Shown piece by piece: positions 8,059 to 15,974 of a stretch of 28,164 nt of DNA (position 1 is its first letter; each line of letters starts with the position of its first letter). Under the pieces are notes generated by a model. That model was given only the letters and a program-made list of their open reading frames with translations, had not been told where the DNA came from and did not search any database. Both the position numbers and the translations under genes were made by a program. Origin of the DNA: GWC2-45-44 sp041661665. GTDB lineage: Bacteria; Planctomycetota; Phycisphaerae; Sedimentisphaerales; UBA12454. The stretch covers positions 1 through 28,164 of the forward strand of contig JBAZTW010000028.1 in NCBI GenBank assembly GCA_041661665.1, written 5' to 3'.

Positions 8059-8808
8059 ATGACGAAAAGATTGGTAATGCTATCAGGCCCATCGTGTGTC
8101 GGCAAAAGTCCGCTCACTGCAGCGGTGAAAAAATATCGGCCTGAAGTGAAATTTATACAGGCAACTGTAATAAAGAGCAAAGAGTCCCGCTATAATAAAC
8201 CCCGGCCTGATGAACTTGCCGTCTGGAATAATCCCGACAATTGGCGAACAATGGCAGAAATTGAAACGCTCAAAAACAACCGCCGTTTCGTTGTCGATTA
8301 CTGCCACGGCTTTGCGCAGGTAATCGACCTCGACAAAATTATCAACGCTCCGACCGATGCGGTGCTGATGGAATCGTATTACACAATGGCACAGAAAATT
8401 GTGAAATCCGATTATCTTGCCGGCGTTGATATCAAAGGGGTTTTTCTATCGCCGCTGAGCTGTAATGAAATACCCGCTCTCGATGATGTTCCGCTCGCAA
8501 TAAGGTTACTGATGATGTTCAAGCAATATCAAAGAGCGGAATTTCATGGCAGAGCGATTGATAATGTCTGGCTGGCAGATATGCGGCAGCGTGTGAACGA
8601 TGCAATAAATGAAATTAGAGTTGCCTGTGATTATGATTATGTGATTGTCAATCACGACGGTGAAGGTGCAGAAAACTGGCAGCGGCACAACGACGGTGTT
8701 TTTTACGCCAAACCAACCGGCGATGCCGGTCTGGCGGTTGACAGTCTGGCGGATATTCTTGCCGGCAAAAATCCTAAAAATGCCGAGCATTGGCCGCCAG
8801 TCTGCTAA
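8059..8808 (+). CDS. Guanylate-kinase-like P-loop NTPase of unknown substrate
   Basis: A 249-aa cytoplasmic protein. It begins MTKRLVMLSGPSCVGKSPL, a Walker A loop (GPSCVGKS) in the position seen in guanylate kinases. The C-terminal part has DYDYVIVNHDGEG, resembling the adenine-contacting ADYVIVN motif of Gmk. Between them, SRYNKPRPDELAVWNNP replaces the usual GMP-binding region, so the acceptor is probably not simply GMP, and the protein is longer than typical Gmk (about 205 aa). ATG 8059 is preferred over an in-frame ATG at 8044, because the family motif then starts directly; neither has a strong ribosome site. A palindromic ATTATAAT at 8000-8007 could serve as a -10 on either strand in the divergent gap. 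Confidence 0.7.
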   Translation: MTKRLVMLSGPSCVGKSPLTAAVKKYRPEVKFIQATVIKSKESRYNKPRPDELAVWNNPDNWRTMAEIETLKNNRRFVVDYCHGFAQVIDLDKIINAPTDAVLMESYYTMAQKIVKSDYLAGVDIKGVFLSPLSCNEIPALDDVPLAIRLLMMFKQYQRAEFHGRAIDNVWLADMRQRVNDAINEIRVACDYDYVIVNHDGEGAENWQRHNDGVFYAKPTGDAGLAVDSLADILAGKNPKNAEHWPPVC

Positions 8809-8893
8809 ATACTGATTTTTCTGTTTTTTTTTGAAAAATTTTTATAAATTGTGTAACAAGGCTTAAATAAGGAGGACTATAATTAAAAACGAT

Positions 8894-10834
8894 ATGACTC
8901 CAGATGGCGGTTGCGATTATGTTCAAATCGTGAACCGTGCTAAAAGCGGCTGTAAGAAAAGCCTTGATGAGCTTGTCGAGGTCGTAAGTCCTAAATTAAA
9001 AACTTATATTTACAGGCTTACTCTCGACCAGAATCTGACTGAAGATTTACTTCAGGATATTCTGATGCAAATGGTCAAATCACTCGGCAATTTGCGCCAA
9101 AGCGAAAAATTATGGCCCTGGCTTTACCGAACCGCTATTGGCAGGGTTTACCAACATTACAGGTCTAAAAACCTAAAGGTAAAAACTCTATCCATAACCG
9201 ATATGACTTCTGAAAACTCACATAGCGGCAATTACGACATTCAGGACCCGCAGGACGACGGCCTGACAATCGCGATGCGAAATGAGCTTGTAAAATCCGT
9301 CTTTGCCGCGATGGAAAAACTCAGATTAAATTACCGGAATGTTCTTGTCCTGCGATGTATGGAGCAGCGGTCGTTTGTTGAGATTGCCGAGATAATGGAC
9401 TGTTCCGAAACAGCCGCAAGAGTGCAGTTCTTCAGGGCAAGGGGCAGCCTGAAAAAACGGCTTGCAGGCAGCGGCTTTGGCAGAGCTTATGTTTTACCTG
9501 CTCTCGCCCTGTTTGCCGGCTTGACAAGTCCGTCAAAAGCGGCCGTAACAATTCCAGCGGCAACCGCAGAGGTCGGAACGCTGGCCGGCATCATCGGCTT
9601 TGCCACCACAAAAATCGCGGCGATGTTTTTAATGCTCATCGTTGCCGCAGGTATTTTTCTGCCGACAGTCTTTAATGACAAAAACGAATCCCTCATCAGC
9701 GATTTGCCAGACAGAAACCAGATTAAGAGTTTTTATTTTGTCGAGCAGGCGTGGAATGGGGCTATGAGCGGCAATACAAACCTGCTTCGCGGCAGGAGTT
9801 TGAGTAAAGGCGCTTACGAACAGTGGTTTTATTTCCCGCAGGGCGTTGATGGGCCGATGTTCTTTGCGATGCAAAGATGGAATCCGCAAATGACAGGCAA
9901 GCTGTGCAGTTGGCGACAGGATGGCGGCGGAAATTATTATTTCAACTCCGGCAATAAAACTATCTATATACATAATTATCGTCTGCCGACCAGAGATTTA
10001 CAAACCCGTCGTTTGCCAAGTGATAGTCCTGAATTCACAGCTTTTCTCGATAGTGTCGAAGGCAAATCCTCCGATATAGATTACAACAGAGACCCGAAAA
10101 CCAACCTTCTTACCGGTGTGCTCGACCACAGATTTTATAACGCACGGGATTTTTCTTCGAGCATCAAATATAACAATTTCAACCAAACTGAATTCGACAA
10201 CTTCCGATATAGATGGCCTGCCGATGCAAATGTGATTGATGAACGCGACGACCTGCATAAAAATCTTACGGCCTTCATAAAAATCACAGGCCAAATTCAC
10301 GGAATTCCGATTAATGGCGCCGGATGTATAGTATTTGTCTATGATAAACTGGCAGAAATAACCCCCTGGCTGAAAATAAAAATCGGCAATATGGAAATTA
10401 TCGACAACCTGCAGGCCGCTGTTTTAATAAAGAATGGTGCGAAATTTTATTATCCTGCCGGTACATTTTTTAATGGCCTTGCTCGTCCGTGGCTCGGTAT
10501 ACACACTGTTGATATTGTAAGACGCGATGCCGCCTCGCAAAAAATTAAATTTATTACAACCCCGCCCCCTCAAAATAATGATGAGCAGGTCGATTGCAGC
10601 GTTAATATCGTTTTCGTTGATGAACCGGCAAAGCTTGGCTATCAGGTTGGATATTACAGCGACCTGCTCAATGGAATTACTTTTTATGCCAATGATAACC
10701 AAATCGGCCAAATGAATTTTGAATATATAATCGACAACGAAGCTATTAAAAACAGACCGGAGATTGATAGCGGCAGAAATATCCGGAATCTCGACGGCCT
10801 GTGGCTGATGCGATTGGCAAATGGAAGTTTGTAG
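8894..10834 (+). CDS. ECF-type RNA polymerase sigma factor with a long C-terminal extension
   Basis: 646 aa against about 180-200 for a plain ECF sigma factor. Region 2 covers about residues 15-95 (LTEDLLQDILMQMVKSLGN, WPWLYRTAIGRVYQHYRS). Region 4 covers about 138-190 (LRLNYRNVLVLRCMEQRSF, EIAEIMDCSETAARVQFFRA). Hydrophobic segments follow at about 196-212 and 228-253, linked by an Ala/Thr-rich stretch (KAAVTIPAATAEVG), then about 390 residues that I cannot assign. Planctomycete ECF factors often carry such extensions, thought to replace a separate anti-sigma factor; that role is inference here. A strong GGAGG (8871-8875) lies 18 bp from ATG 8894 but only 6 bp from an in-frame ATT at 8882, so the start is uncertain. 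No anti-sigma gene is adjacent. Confidence 0.88.
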   Translation: MTPDGGCDYVQIVNRAKSGCKKSLDELVEVVSPKLKTYIYRLTLDQNLTEDLLQDILMQMVKSLGNLRQSEKLWPWLYRTAIGRVYQHYRSKNLKVKTLSITDMTSENSHSGNYDIQDPQDDGLTIAMRNELVKSVFAAMEKLRLNYRNVLVLRCMEQRSFVEIAEIMDCSETAARVQFFRARGSLKKRLAGSGFGRAYVLPALALFAGLTSPSKAAVTIPAATAEVGTLAGIIGFATTKIAAMFLMLIVAAGIFLPTVFNDKNESLISDLPDRNQIKSFYFVEQAWNGAMSGNTNLLRGRSLSKGAYEQWFYFPQGVDGPMFFAMQRWNPQMTGKLCSWRQDGGGNYYFNSGNKTIYIHNYRLPTRDLQTRRLPSDSPEFTAFLDSVEGKSSDIDYNRDPKTNLLTGVLDHRFYNARDFSSSIKYNNFNQTEFDNFRYRWPADANVIDERDDLHKNLTAFIKITGQIHGIPINGAGCIVFVYDKLAEITPWLKIKIGNMEIIDNLQAAVLIKNGAKFYYPAGTFFNGLARPWLGIHTVDIVRRDAASQKIKFITTPPPQNNDEQVDCSVNIVFVDEPAKLGYQVGYYSDLLNGITFYANDNQIGQMNFEYIIDNEAIKNRPEIDSGRNIRNLDGLWLMRLANGSL

Positions 10835-10869
10835 TTTTCGCCGCAAATACATTCGGAAGCTGAAGATTA

Positions 10870-10963
10870 AGATTGCCACGGCCTGCAAGGCAGGTCTCGC
10901 AATGACAAAAAACGCGTACTCTGTCATTGCGAGGAGTCTCGCTTCGAGACGACGAAGCAATCT
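10870..10963. repeat. Large palindromic repeat (AGATTGC...GCAATCT)
   Basis: The ends AGATTGC and GCAATCT are inverted. The inner arms TCTCGCAATGACA (10895-10907 region) and TGTCATTGCGAG (10922-10933) are also inverted, so the whole 94 bp can fold back. Nested small hairpins are visible (CCTGC/GCAGG; GTCTCG/CGAGAC). This is the shape of a common dispersed intergenic repeat in environmental bacteria. It sits between the sigma factor and the DUF885 gene and could act as a transcript-stabilising or attenuating hairpin. Confidence 0.75.
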
Positions 10964-10997
10964 ATAGTTTTTCAAAGGTCTTACACAAGGATTTATA

Positions 10998-12758
10998 ATG
11001 CACAGAAAAAATTTATTTTTATCAGTCGTCTTAATTTATTTAACATCAGCGAGTTTTGTCAGCGGGCAAAATTTAGATGCAAAAAAATTAAATAAACTGT
11101 TTGAAGATGACCACGAATTCAGTCTGCGTGAGCATCCTCAGTTTGCCACTTTTTATGGCGACCACCGTTTCGACGACAAATTGTCGGATATGTCTTTGGA
11201 GAGCATAAACAGAAGAGCAAAGCAAGCATCAGTTTTTCTCGATAGACTCAAAACTGTAAATCGCGCCCGACTTTCGGATACTGACAAAACCAATTATGAC
11301 ATTTTCAAACGTATGCTCGAAGAAGGCATTGAATGGAATCGGCTTCAGTCATATCTTATGCCTATAGACCATATCTTTGGTTTTCATACCGATTTTGCAA
11401 AGCTGTCTGAAGATGTTCCGCTGAATAATGTAAAGGATTATGAAAATTATATATCGAGACTAAACGCGTTTGAGTTATATACTCAGCAGCATATTGATTT
11501 GATGAGAGAAGGTATAAAAAAGGGGTTGGTAATTCCAAAATTTATTGCCGAACAAATACCGAAATCGCTTGAATCGCTCCTTGCCGAAGATATAAACGAC
11601 AGCAAATTATTTGAGCCGTTTAAAAAATATCCTGCGATAATTACTCCCGCTCAGCAGCAGCGTCTTACTGCCGAAGGCTTGACGGCAATTAAAGAAACTG
11701 TCAAGCCGGCTTATCAGCAATTGCTTAAATTCATAAATGCCGAATATATTCCTGCCTGCCGCGAGGATATATCCATAAGTTCTCTTCCAAATGGCAGGGA
11801 ATATTACAAACAATGTATTTACTCAAATACAACGCTCCGGCTTGACCCGCAGCAATTACACCAAACCGGCCTGGCAGAAGTCAAAAGAATCCGGCGGGAA
11901 ATGGACGAGCTTATTAAACAAACCGGTTTTGACGGCGACTTTAATAGTTTCAAAAAGTACCTTTCAACTGACAAGCGTTTCCGCGTGGATACGCCGGAGC
12001 AATTGTTCAAAGAGGTTGCCTATATCCTGAAAAGAACAGATGGTGAACTTCCGAAATATTTCAGCCGGCTGCCGCGAATGCCCGTCGGCCTTAAGGAAGT
12101 ACCCCAATGTATTCAGACGCAATCGCCGGAAGCGTACTATTCCGGGCCGCCTATGGATGGCTCAAGAGCGGGTTTCTATTATATAAATACATATAATGTT
12201 AAGGACAGAACTTTATATAGCCTTACCGCTACTTCGCTGCACGAAACCAATCCAGGCCATCATTTGCAGATTTGTCTCCAGCAGGAACTGGGGAATATGC
12301 CCCCATTCAGGAAAACCGCTGGTTTTACCGCTTATGTTGAAGGTTGGGGTCTTTACGCTGAAAAGCTCGGCGAAGAAATGGGAATCTATCAGGATGCGTA
12401 CAGCAAATTCGGCAGGCTGGACAATGAAATGTGGCGGGCGTGCAGATTAGTTGTTGATACAGGCATACATTCTTTTGGCTGGTCGCGTCAGCAGGCCATT
12501 GATGTTATGGCTGAAAACACAACACAGAGCAGAGAACATATTGCTGTTGAGGTTGACCGCTATATTGCCTGGCCGGGGCAGGCGTTGAGCTATAAAGTCG
12601 GCGAAATGAAAATTCTCGAACTGCGCCGGTTGGCGGAGAAAAAGCTCGGCGAAAAATTTGATATTCGTCAATTCCACAGCGCTGTTTTAGATAGCGGAGC
12701 GGTTCCGCTTGATATGCTTGAAGATAATGTCAATAAATGGATAAGCCGGAAGAAGTGA
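10998..12758 (+). CDS. DUF885 family secreted metal-dependent hydrolase
   Basis: 586 aa, in the usual size range of DUF885 proteins. The N-terminus (KNLFLSVVLIYLTSASFVSG) is a signal peptide, so it acts in the periplasm or as a lipid-free exported protein. The family signature HETNPGHHLQ (residues 415-424) supplies H415, E416 and H421 as probable metal ligands and catalytic glutamate. It is followed by YVEGWGLYAEKLGEEMG and the C-terminal YIAWPGQALSYKVGEMKILELR block, both typical. Members are thought to be carboxypeptidase-like metallohydrolases; the substrate here is unknown. AAGGA lies 6 bp before ATG. The last 22 bp overlap the next gene in another frame, so the two are likely cotranscribed. 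Confidence 0.88.
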   Translation: MHRKNLFLSVVLIYLTSASFVSGQNLDAKKLNKLFEDDHEFSLREHPQFATFYGDHRFDDKLSDMSLESINRRAKQASVFLDRLKTVNRARLSDTDKTNYDIFKRMLEEGIEWNRLQSYLMPIDHIFGFHTDFAKLSEDVPLNNVKDYENYISRLNAFELYTQQHIDLMREGIKKGLVIPKFIAEQIPKSLESLLAEDINDSKLFEPFKKYPAIITPAQQQRLTAEGLTAIKETVKPAYQQLLKFINAEYIPACREDISISSLPNGREYYKQCIYSNTTLRLDPQQLHQTGLAEVKRIRREMDELIKQTGFDGDFNSFKKYLSTDKRFRVDTPEQLFKEVAYILKRTDGELPKYFSRLPRMPVGLKEVPQCIQTQSPEAYYSGPPMDGSRAGFYYINTYNVKDRTLYSLTATSLHETNPGHHLQICLQQELGNMPPFRKTAGFTAYVEGWGLYAEKLGEEMGIYQDAYSKFGRLDNEMWRACRLVVDTGIHSFGWSRQQAIDVMAENTTQSREHIAVEVDRYIAWPGQALSYKVGEMKILELRRLAEKKLGEKFDIRQFHSAVLDSGAVPLDMLEDNVNKWISRKK

Positions 12759-13570
12759 AACTGCCGCGACAAACAAAAATCGATAATCAAAAATCGGCTT
12801 TTACTCTTGTCGAACTTTTGGTGGTGATTTCTATAATCACTTTGCTGCTGAGCATTCTTCTTCCTGTTATGGCGAGAACAAGAGGACAGGCTAAACAGGC
12901 TGTCTGTAAAAACAACATTCGTCAGCTCGGCCTTGCCAACGCCGGCTACGCCCACGACAACGCCGGGGCGTATGTCATTGGCTCGACGGATATTCTTACC
13001 GAAAACACAAACCGCTGGTATGGCACAAGGCCGGACAAAAACACCACCTTCGATACCAAAAAAGGCGCACTATCTAATTATATGGATATCGCCAAACTCG
13101 CCTGTCCGCAGAACGTCCTATATTATAAATTGAATCCAAACGAGAGCGACTACGACAGCTGGAACGGCGGCTACGGCTACAACTTCGTTTACATCGGCTC
13201 TAAAATCTGGATTGCCGGCTACGAAAATTCGAGCTGCAAATCCGCCGCTAAAGACACTGCTCTTCGCAATCCAGCCCAGACATTGATGTTCGCTGACACC
13301 GCGATGCTCAAAAAAGAAAATCTCATCGAGTACTCCTTCGCCGAGCCGAGATACTTTTTATCGGGCGGCAGGCCAAATCCAGGCTGGGACCCTTCTCCCT
13401 CGCTCCATTTTCGACATTTAAACAAGACAAACATCTGCTGGTCAGATAATCATATCAGTTCCGAAAAACTCGTCAAAACCGGCGTGATAAACGAGAACGG
13501 AACTAACCCTGCGGACTTTTCACTTGGCTGGTTCTCGCCCGCCGACAACTCCCAATTCGACCTCGAATAA
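12737..13570 (+). CDS. Type II secretion/type IV pilin-like pseudopilin (planctomycete prepilin-type protein)
   Basis: 277 aa. After a 21-residue basic leader comes A-FTLVELLVVISIITLLLSILLP, the prepilin peptidase recognition and hydrophobic stem; the residue before the cut is Ala rather than Gly. The next stretch (VCKNNIRQLGLANAGYAHDN) is the hallmark of large planctomycete pseudopilins. The C-terminal FRHLNKTNICWSDNHIS resembles the H-x-DG segment of that group, with the usual DGH replaced by DNH. The protein would be inserted in the inner membrane and assembled or exported. It starts within the 3' end of the DUF885 gene, suggesting translational coupling; no strong ribosome site is visible. 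Confidence 0.85.
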   Translation: MDKPEEVKLPRQTKIDNQKSAFTLVELLVVISIITLLLSILLPVMARTRGQAKQAVCKNNIRQLGLANAGYAHDNAGAYVIGSTDILTENTNRWYGTRPDKNTTFDTKKGALSNYMDIAKLACPQNVLYYKLNPNESDYDSWNGGYGYNFVYIGSKIWIAGYENSSCKSAAKDTALRNPAQTLMFADTAMLKKENLIEYSFAEPRYFLSGGRPNPGWDPSPSLHFRHLNKTNICWSDNHISSEKLVKTGVINENGTNPADFSLGWFSPADNSQFDLE

Positions 13571-13606
13571 AATTTATATTTTTTTCATTTTTTTTCTTAT
13601 AAAAAC

Positions 13607-13635
13607 TTTACCTTCCTGCCGATAGCAGTTATATT
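13607..13635 (+). promoter_or_regulatory. Candidate sigma-70 promoter for the amidase-fold gene
   Basis: TTTACC (13607-13612) and TATATT (13630-13635) are separated by 17 bp, in a 142-bp gap after the pseudopilin gene. Transcription would start near 13642, about 70 bp before the ATG at 13713. The match is fair, not perfect. Confidence 0.4.
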
Positions 13636-13712
13636 GCATCGTTGTCTGTGCTCGTATCAGTTGTTGTGTCGGCGGGCAGCGATGGACCGGATGTTTTTAA
13701 CGGACTAAGCCA

Positions 13713-14261
13713 ATGGCAAACCAACCAAGAGCAGCAAAAATTCTCGTTAGCCTTGTAGCGGCGATGACCGCAGGCGCTGCTGTCCTAATGACCCTCGACC
13801 ATCAGTCAATTTCCGCCGGGGCTTTCAGCCTGGCAAGTTATTCTTCGCTCGGTTCGGTTGGCGATGTAATCGCCGCCAAAGAGCCGGAAAAAAGCGACAG
13901 ATGGACAAAAATTGAAATTTTTTACAGCAATACCAAAGGCGGCGACATCAGACAGCTCGCCTCTTTGAGCGGACTTACTAACGCTGACGACCTGAATTTC
14001 CATTTTTTAGTATGCAACAGTCTGGGAGCTATCGATGGCCAAATACAGTCAACCGAGAAATGGCTCAATCAGTGGTCTGCTCTGCCGGGCGGCGTTTGGT
14101 ATGGAAGCCCTTCAACCATAAGGGTTTGCATCATAGGCGAAACGAACAAAACAACCTCTGACTACCAGATAAGCCGAACTGAGGAACTCATCGAGGCTCT
14201 CAGCAGAAGATTTAATATCACCCGCGCCAACATAATCTACCCGCAGGATTGGCGACTATAA
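13713..14261 (+). CDS. PGRP/N-acetylmuramoyl-alanine amidase-fold protein without the zinc ligands
   Basis: 182 aa. Residues 9-27 form an N-terminal signal or anchor. The rest follows the amidase_2/PGRP pattern: FHFLVCNSLGAIDGQIQSTE (96-115, compare YHFVIGNG...GDGQIE), WLNQ (117-120), IRVCIIGE (136-143, compare IGICLVG), and TEELIEALSRRFNITRANII (156-175). The zinc-binding positions are missing: the HHS after the first strand reads FYSNT (70-74), the GAH position reads LPGG (124-127), and the chain ends at IIYPQDW where the family has GHxD...CPG. I therefore infer a non-catalytic peptidoglycan-binding protein. It could instead be a degenerate, dying gene. It is flanked by its own candidate promoter and a clear terminator, so it looks like a single transcription unit. 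Confidence 0.6.
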   Translation: MANQPRAAKILVSLVAAMTAGAAVLMTLDHQSISAGAFSLASYSSLGSVGDVIAAKEPEKSDRWTKIEIFYSNTKGGDIRQLASLSGLTNADDLNFHFLVCNSLGAIDGQIQSTEKWLNQWSALPGGVWYGSPSTIRVCIIGETNKTTSDYQISRTEELIEALSRRFNITRANIIYPQDWRL

Positions 14262-14292
14262 AACACTAATAATTTTGCGAAATAATACTTAG

Positions 14293-14316
14293 CCCCCAGT
14301 TTCACTGGGGGTTTTT
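14293..14316 (+). terminator. Rho-independent terminator
   Basis: CCCCCAGT (14293-14300), loop TTC and ACTGGGGG (14304-14311) form a perfect 8-bp stem followed directly by TTTTT. It lies 32 bp after the stop of the amidase-fold gene. It is the clearest intrinsic terminator of a protein gene in the window. Confidence 0.92.
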
Positions 14317-14477
14317 ATTTGTATATCAAAAACAAGACACTAAAGTATCTTTATTTTTCCTTAAAAATATCCCATCTTAACGTCCCGTAATAATCATTTT
14401 CCTGCAACCCTATCAATTTATTTGAAAAAATTTTACCAAATTTAACATTTTTTACCATTTTTGCTATTTACCCTAAA

Positions 14478-14505
14478 TTAACATTGCCGATAATTTACTT
14501 ATAAA
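14478..14505 (+). promoter_or_regulatory. Candidate sigma-70 promoter for the PilZ gene
   Basis: TTAACA (14478-14483) and TATAAA (14500-14505) each match five of six consensus bases, with a 16-bp spacer. Initiation near 14512 would give a leader of about 20 nt containing the GGAG ribosome site (14520-14523). The stretch 14317-14477 is AT-rich and otherwise shows nothing. Confidence 0.45.
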
Positions 14506-14531
14506 GGACATTTTTTAATGGAGTGATAGCT

Positions 14532-14858
14532 ATGGAATTAATGTTAGAGACAGTTACGGAAAATCGTCAATCCAACCGAACAGAGCTTTCCTGGCCGATT
14601 AGTATGTGGATGCCGGAGGCAAACAGATTTTTCAACGGCAAAACTGTAAATGTCGCAAAAGGCGGCGTTTTGCTGTCAATGCCTATGGCAACGCCGATTA
14701 GGCCGGGCAATGTCGTGGAAATTAACTTTCCGCGGTCAATGAGCCTGGCAAAGAAAAAGGGCCAGTTCGCTCGAATAAAGGCCGGCAGGGTTTTGCGTGT
14801 TGACAGAGACAGCCTCACAACAGACGCGACTATCTCTGTGGCAGTGCAATTCGCATAA
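14532..14858 (+). CDS. PilZ domain protein (c-di-GMP binding)
   Basis: 108 aa, a single small domain with no membrane segment. RQSNR (about residues 11-15) fits the RxxxR arm of PilZ. NVAKGGVLLS fits the (D/N)xSxxG turn with alanine in the serine place, and the rest (PGNVVEINFP, RVLRVD, ISVAVQFA) gives the expected beta-barrel strands. Such proteins bind cyclic di-GMP and pass the signal to pili, cellulose synthesis or other partners. ATG 14532 is chosen because GGAG lies 8 bp upstream; an in-frame GTG at 14523 overlaps that site. It is monocistronic by its own promoter. The S to A change may weaken nucleotide binding. Confidence 0.75.
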   Translation: MELMLETVTENRQSNRTELSWPISMWMPEANRFFNGKTVNVAKGGVLLSMPMATPIRPGNVVEINFPRSMSLAKKKGQFARIKAGRVLRVDRDSLTTDATISVAVQFA

Positions 14859-14867
14859 ATAAAGAAG

Positions 14868-14965
14868 TAAAGAGGCAAAGAAGCAAGGAAGTAAAAATGG
14901 TCGGCTTTTGGCCGACAAATTCCTTACGTCCTTACTTCCCTATTTCCTTGCTTCCCATTTTTCTT
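14868..14965. repeat. Imperfect inverted repeat between pilZ and smpB
   Basis: GAAGCAAGGAAG near 14880 is inverted as CTTCC...CCTTGCTTC near 14930-14955, and GTCGG/CCGAC around CTTTTGG forms a central hairpin (14900-14916). The CGGCTTTTGGCCG core recurs near 16957. The purine-rich arm resembles the CACARAGR arrays found elsewhere in the window. Confidence 0.5.
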
Positions 14966-14988
14966 GGTGTCTTGGTAGTGATTGCATA

Positions 14989-15016
14989 TTGAAAACTGCC
15001 TATTGTCTGGTACTAT
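14989..15016 (+). promoter_or_regulatory. Weak candidate promoter for smpB
   Basis: TTGAAA (14989-14994) and TACTAT (15011-15016) are 16 bp apart. The -10 lies only 6 bp before the smpB ATG, so a transcript from it would be almost leaderless, and no good Shine-Dalgarno is present. The -10 match is poor (four of six). Confidence 0.25.
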
Positions 15017-15022
15017 AAGGCA

Positions 15023-15511
15023 ATGGCTAATGAAAAGGGCAAAGGCGGTTTGGTTCATGTTCCCAGAATGGAGAACAAAAAGGCTTTCTTCGACTATGAA
15101 ATTGTCGAAAAAGTCGAGGCAGGCCTATCCCTTCTCGGCAGCGAGGTAAAATCACTCCGGCAGGGCGGCGCCGATATGGCCGGCTCGTTCGCTATGATTA
15201 CCGAAGACCGCCAGTGTTTCCTCATCGGCTGCAATATCGCGCCATATAAACAAGCCACCATTTCCAAACACGAACCTCTGCGAAAGCGGAAACTGCTCCT
15301 GCACAAAACCCAAATCCAGAAAATCGAAACCAAACTCCGGCAGAAAGGCTTTACGTTTATCCCGCTGCGAATTTATTTTAACGACAGGGGCTTTGCGAAA
15401 ATCGAACTCGGCTTAGCCCGCGGCAAAAAACAATACGATAAACGAGACAAAATCACAGCAAGACAACAGAAAAAAGACGCTGATAAAGGTATGAAAAAAT
15501 ATCGTAAATAG
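15023..15511 (+). CDS. smpB: SsrA-binding protein SmpB
   Basis: 162 aa, normal length. SmpB binds tmRNA and brings it to stalled ribosomes for trans-translation. Diagnostic stretches are NKKAFFDYEIVEKVEAGLSL, LGSEVKSLRQGGADMAGSFA, LLLHKTQIQKIETKLRQKGF, TFIPLRIYF and GLARGKKQYDKRDKI. The basic C-terminal tail (RQQKKDADKGMKKYRK) is also typical. tmRNA itself was not seen in the window. A dispersed repeat begins 3 bp after the stop codon. Confidence 0.97.
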   Translation: MANEKGKGGLVHVPRMENKKAFFDYEIVEKVEAGLSLLGSEVKSLRQGGADMAGSFAMITEDRQCFLIGCNIAPYKQATISKHEPLRKRKLLLHKTQIQKIETKLRQKGFTFIPLRIYFNDRGFAKIELGLARGKKQYDKRDKITARQQKKDADKGMKKYRK

Positions 15512-15513
15512 AA

Positions 15514-15542
15514 TCAGAGCCGCGAATGTAAATGAGCGGTCA
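15514..15542 (-). repeat. Palindromic repeat B, copy after smpB
   Basis: TCAGAGCCGCGA...GAGCGGTCA is the reverse complement of the repeat B copies at 17127, 21162 and 26455. It starts 3 bp after the smpB stop with its TCAGAGCC end facing the gene, the same relation to a 3' end as the copy at 26455-26482. Confidence 0.8.
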
Positions 15543-15573
15543 TAAAGAAAAAATTTTAAAATAGGAACTTACA

Positions 15574-15948
15574 ATGGCAGAAGAAAAAGAACAGGAAAAG
15601 AAAATTATAATTGATGAAGACTGGAAGAATCAGGCTCAAAAGGAAAAAGAGGCTCTGAAAGAAAAACAGCAGGAGCCTGTCGAATCGCAGGAGGCGCATC
15701 AATTGCCGCCGGGCGATTTTAATTCCCTGATAAGTCTGCTGGCGACACAGGCGATGTTCGCGATGGGGTTCATCGCAACAGAAGAGGGTAAAGAGCCTGA
15801 AAAGAATCTGCCGCTTGCGAAATTCCATATTGATATGCTTGAGGCACTCGAAACAAAAACAAAGGGCAATCTGACCGAGCAGGAATCGAAACTGCTTACC
15901 GATGCCCTTAGCCAGTTGCGAATGGGCTTCGTCAGCGCAGCGAAATAA
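15574..15948 (+). CDS. DUF1844 domain protein
   Basis: 124 aa. An acidic/basic, Glu- and Lys-rich N-terminus of about 45 residues precedes the DUF1844 domain: FNSLISLLATQAMFAMGFIA, then NLPLAKFHIDMLEALETKTK and GNLTEQESKLLTDALSQLRM. The family is small, widespread and of unknown function. No signal peptide or membrane helix is clear, though the first helix of the domain is hydrophobic. The segment EPVES in the variable N-terminus is encoded by a 13-bp match (15673-15685) to the reverse complement of the TTCGACAGG element in dnaX, possibly by chance. It precedes trpC by 26 bp. Confidence 0.88.
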   Translation: MAEEKEQEKKIIIDEDWKNQAQKEKEALKEKQQEPVESQEAHQLPPGDFNSLISLLATQAMFAMGFIATEEGKEPEKNLPLAKFHIDMLEALETKTKGNLTEQESKLLTDALSQLRMGFVSAAK

Positions 15949-15952
15949 TTCT

Positions 15953-15973
15953 CACCACAGAGACACAGAGAAA
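15953..15973. repeat. CACARAGR-type tandem array
   Basis: ACCACAGAGACACAGAGA is built of the 8-bp unit CACAGAGA. It fills nearly the whole 26-bp gap between the DUF1844 gene and trpC, so any trpC ribosome site (GAGA) lies in the repeat. Related arrays occur at 16834, 17313, 18193, 22286, 25698 and 26760. Confidence 0.7.
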
Positions 15974-15974
15974 A

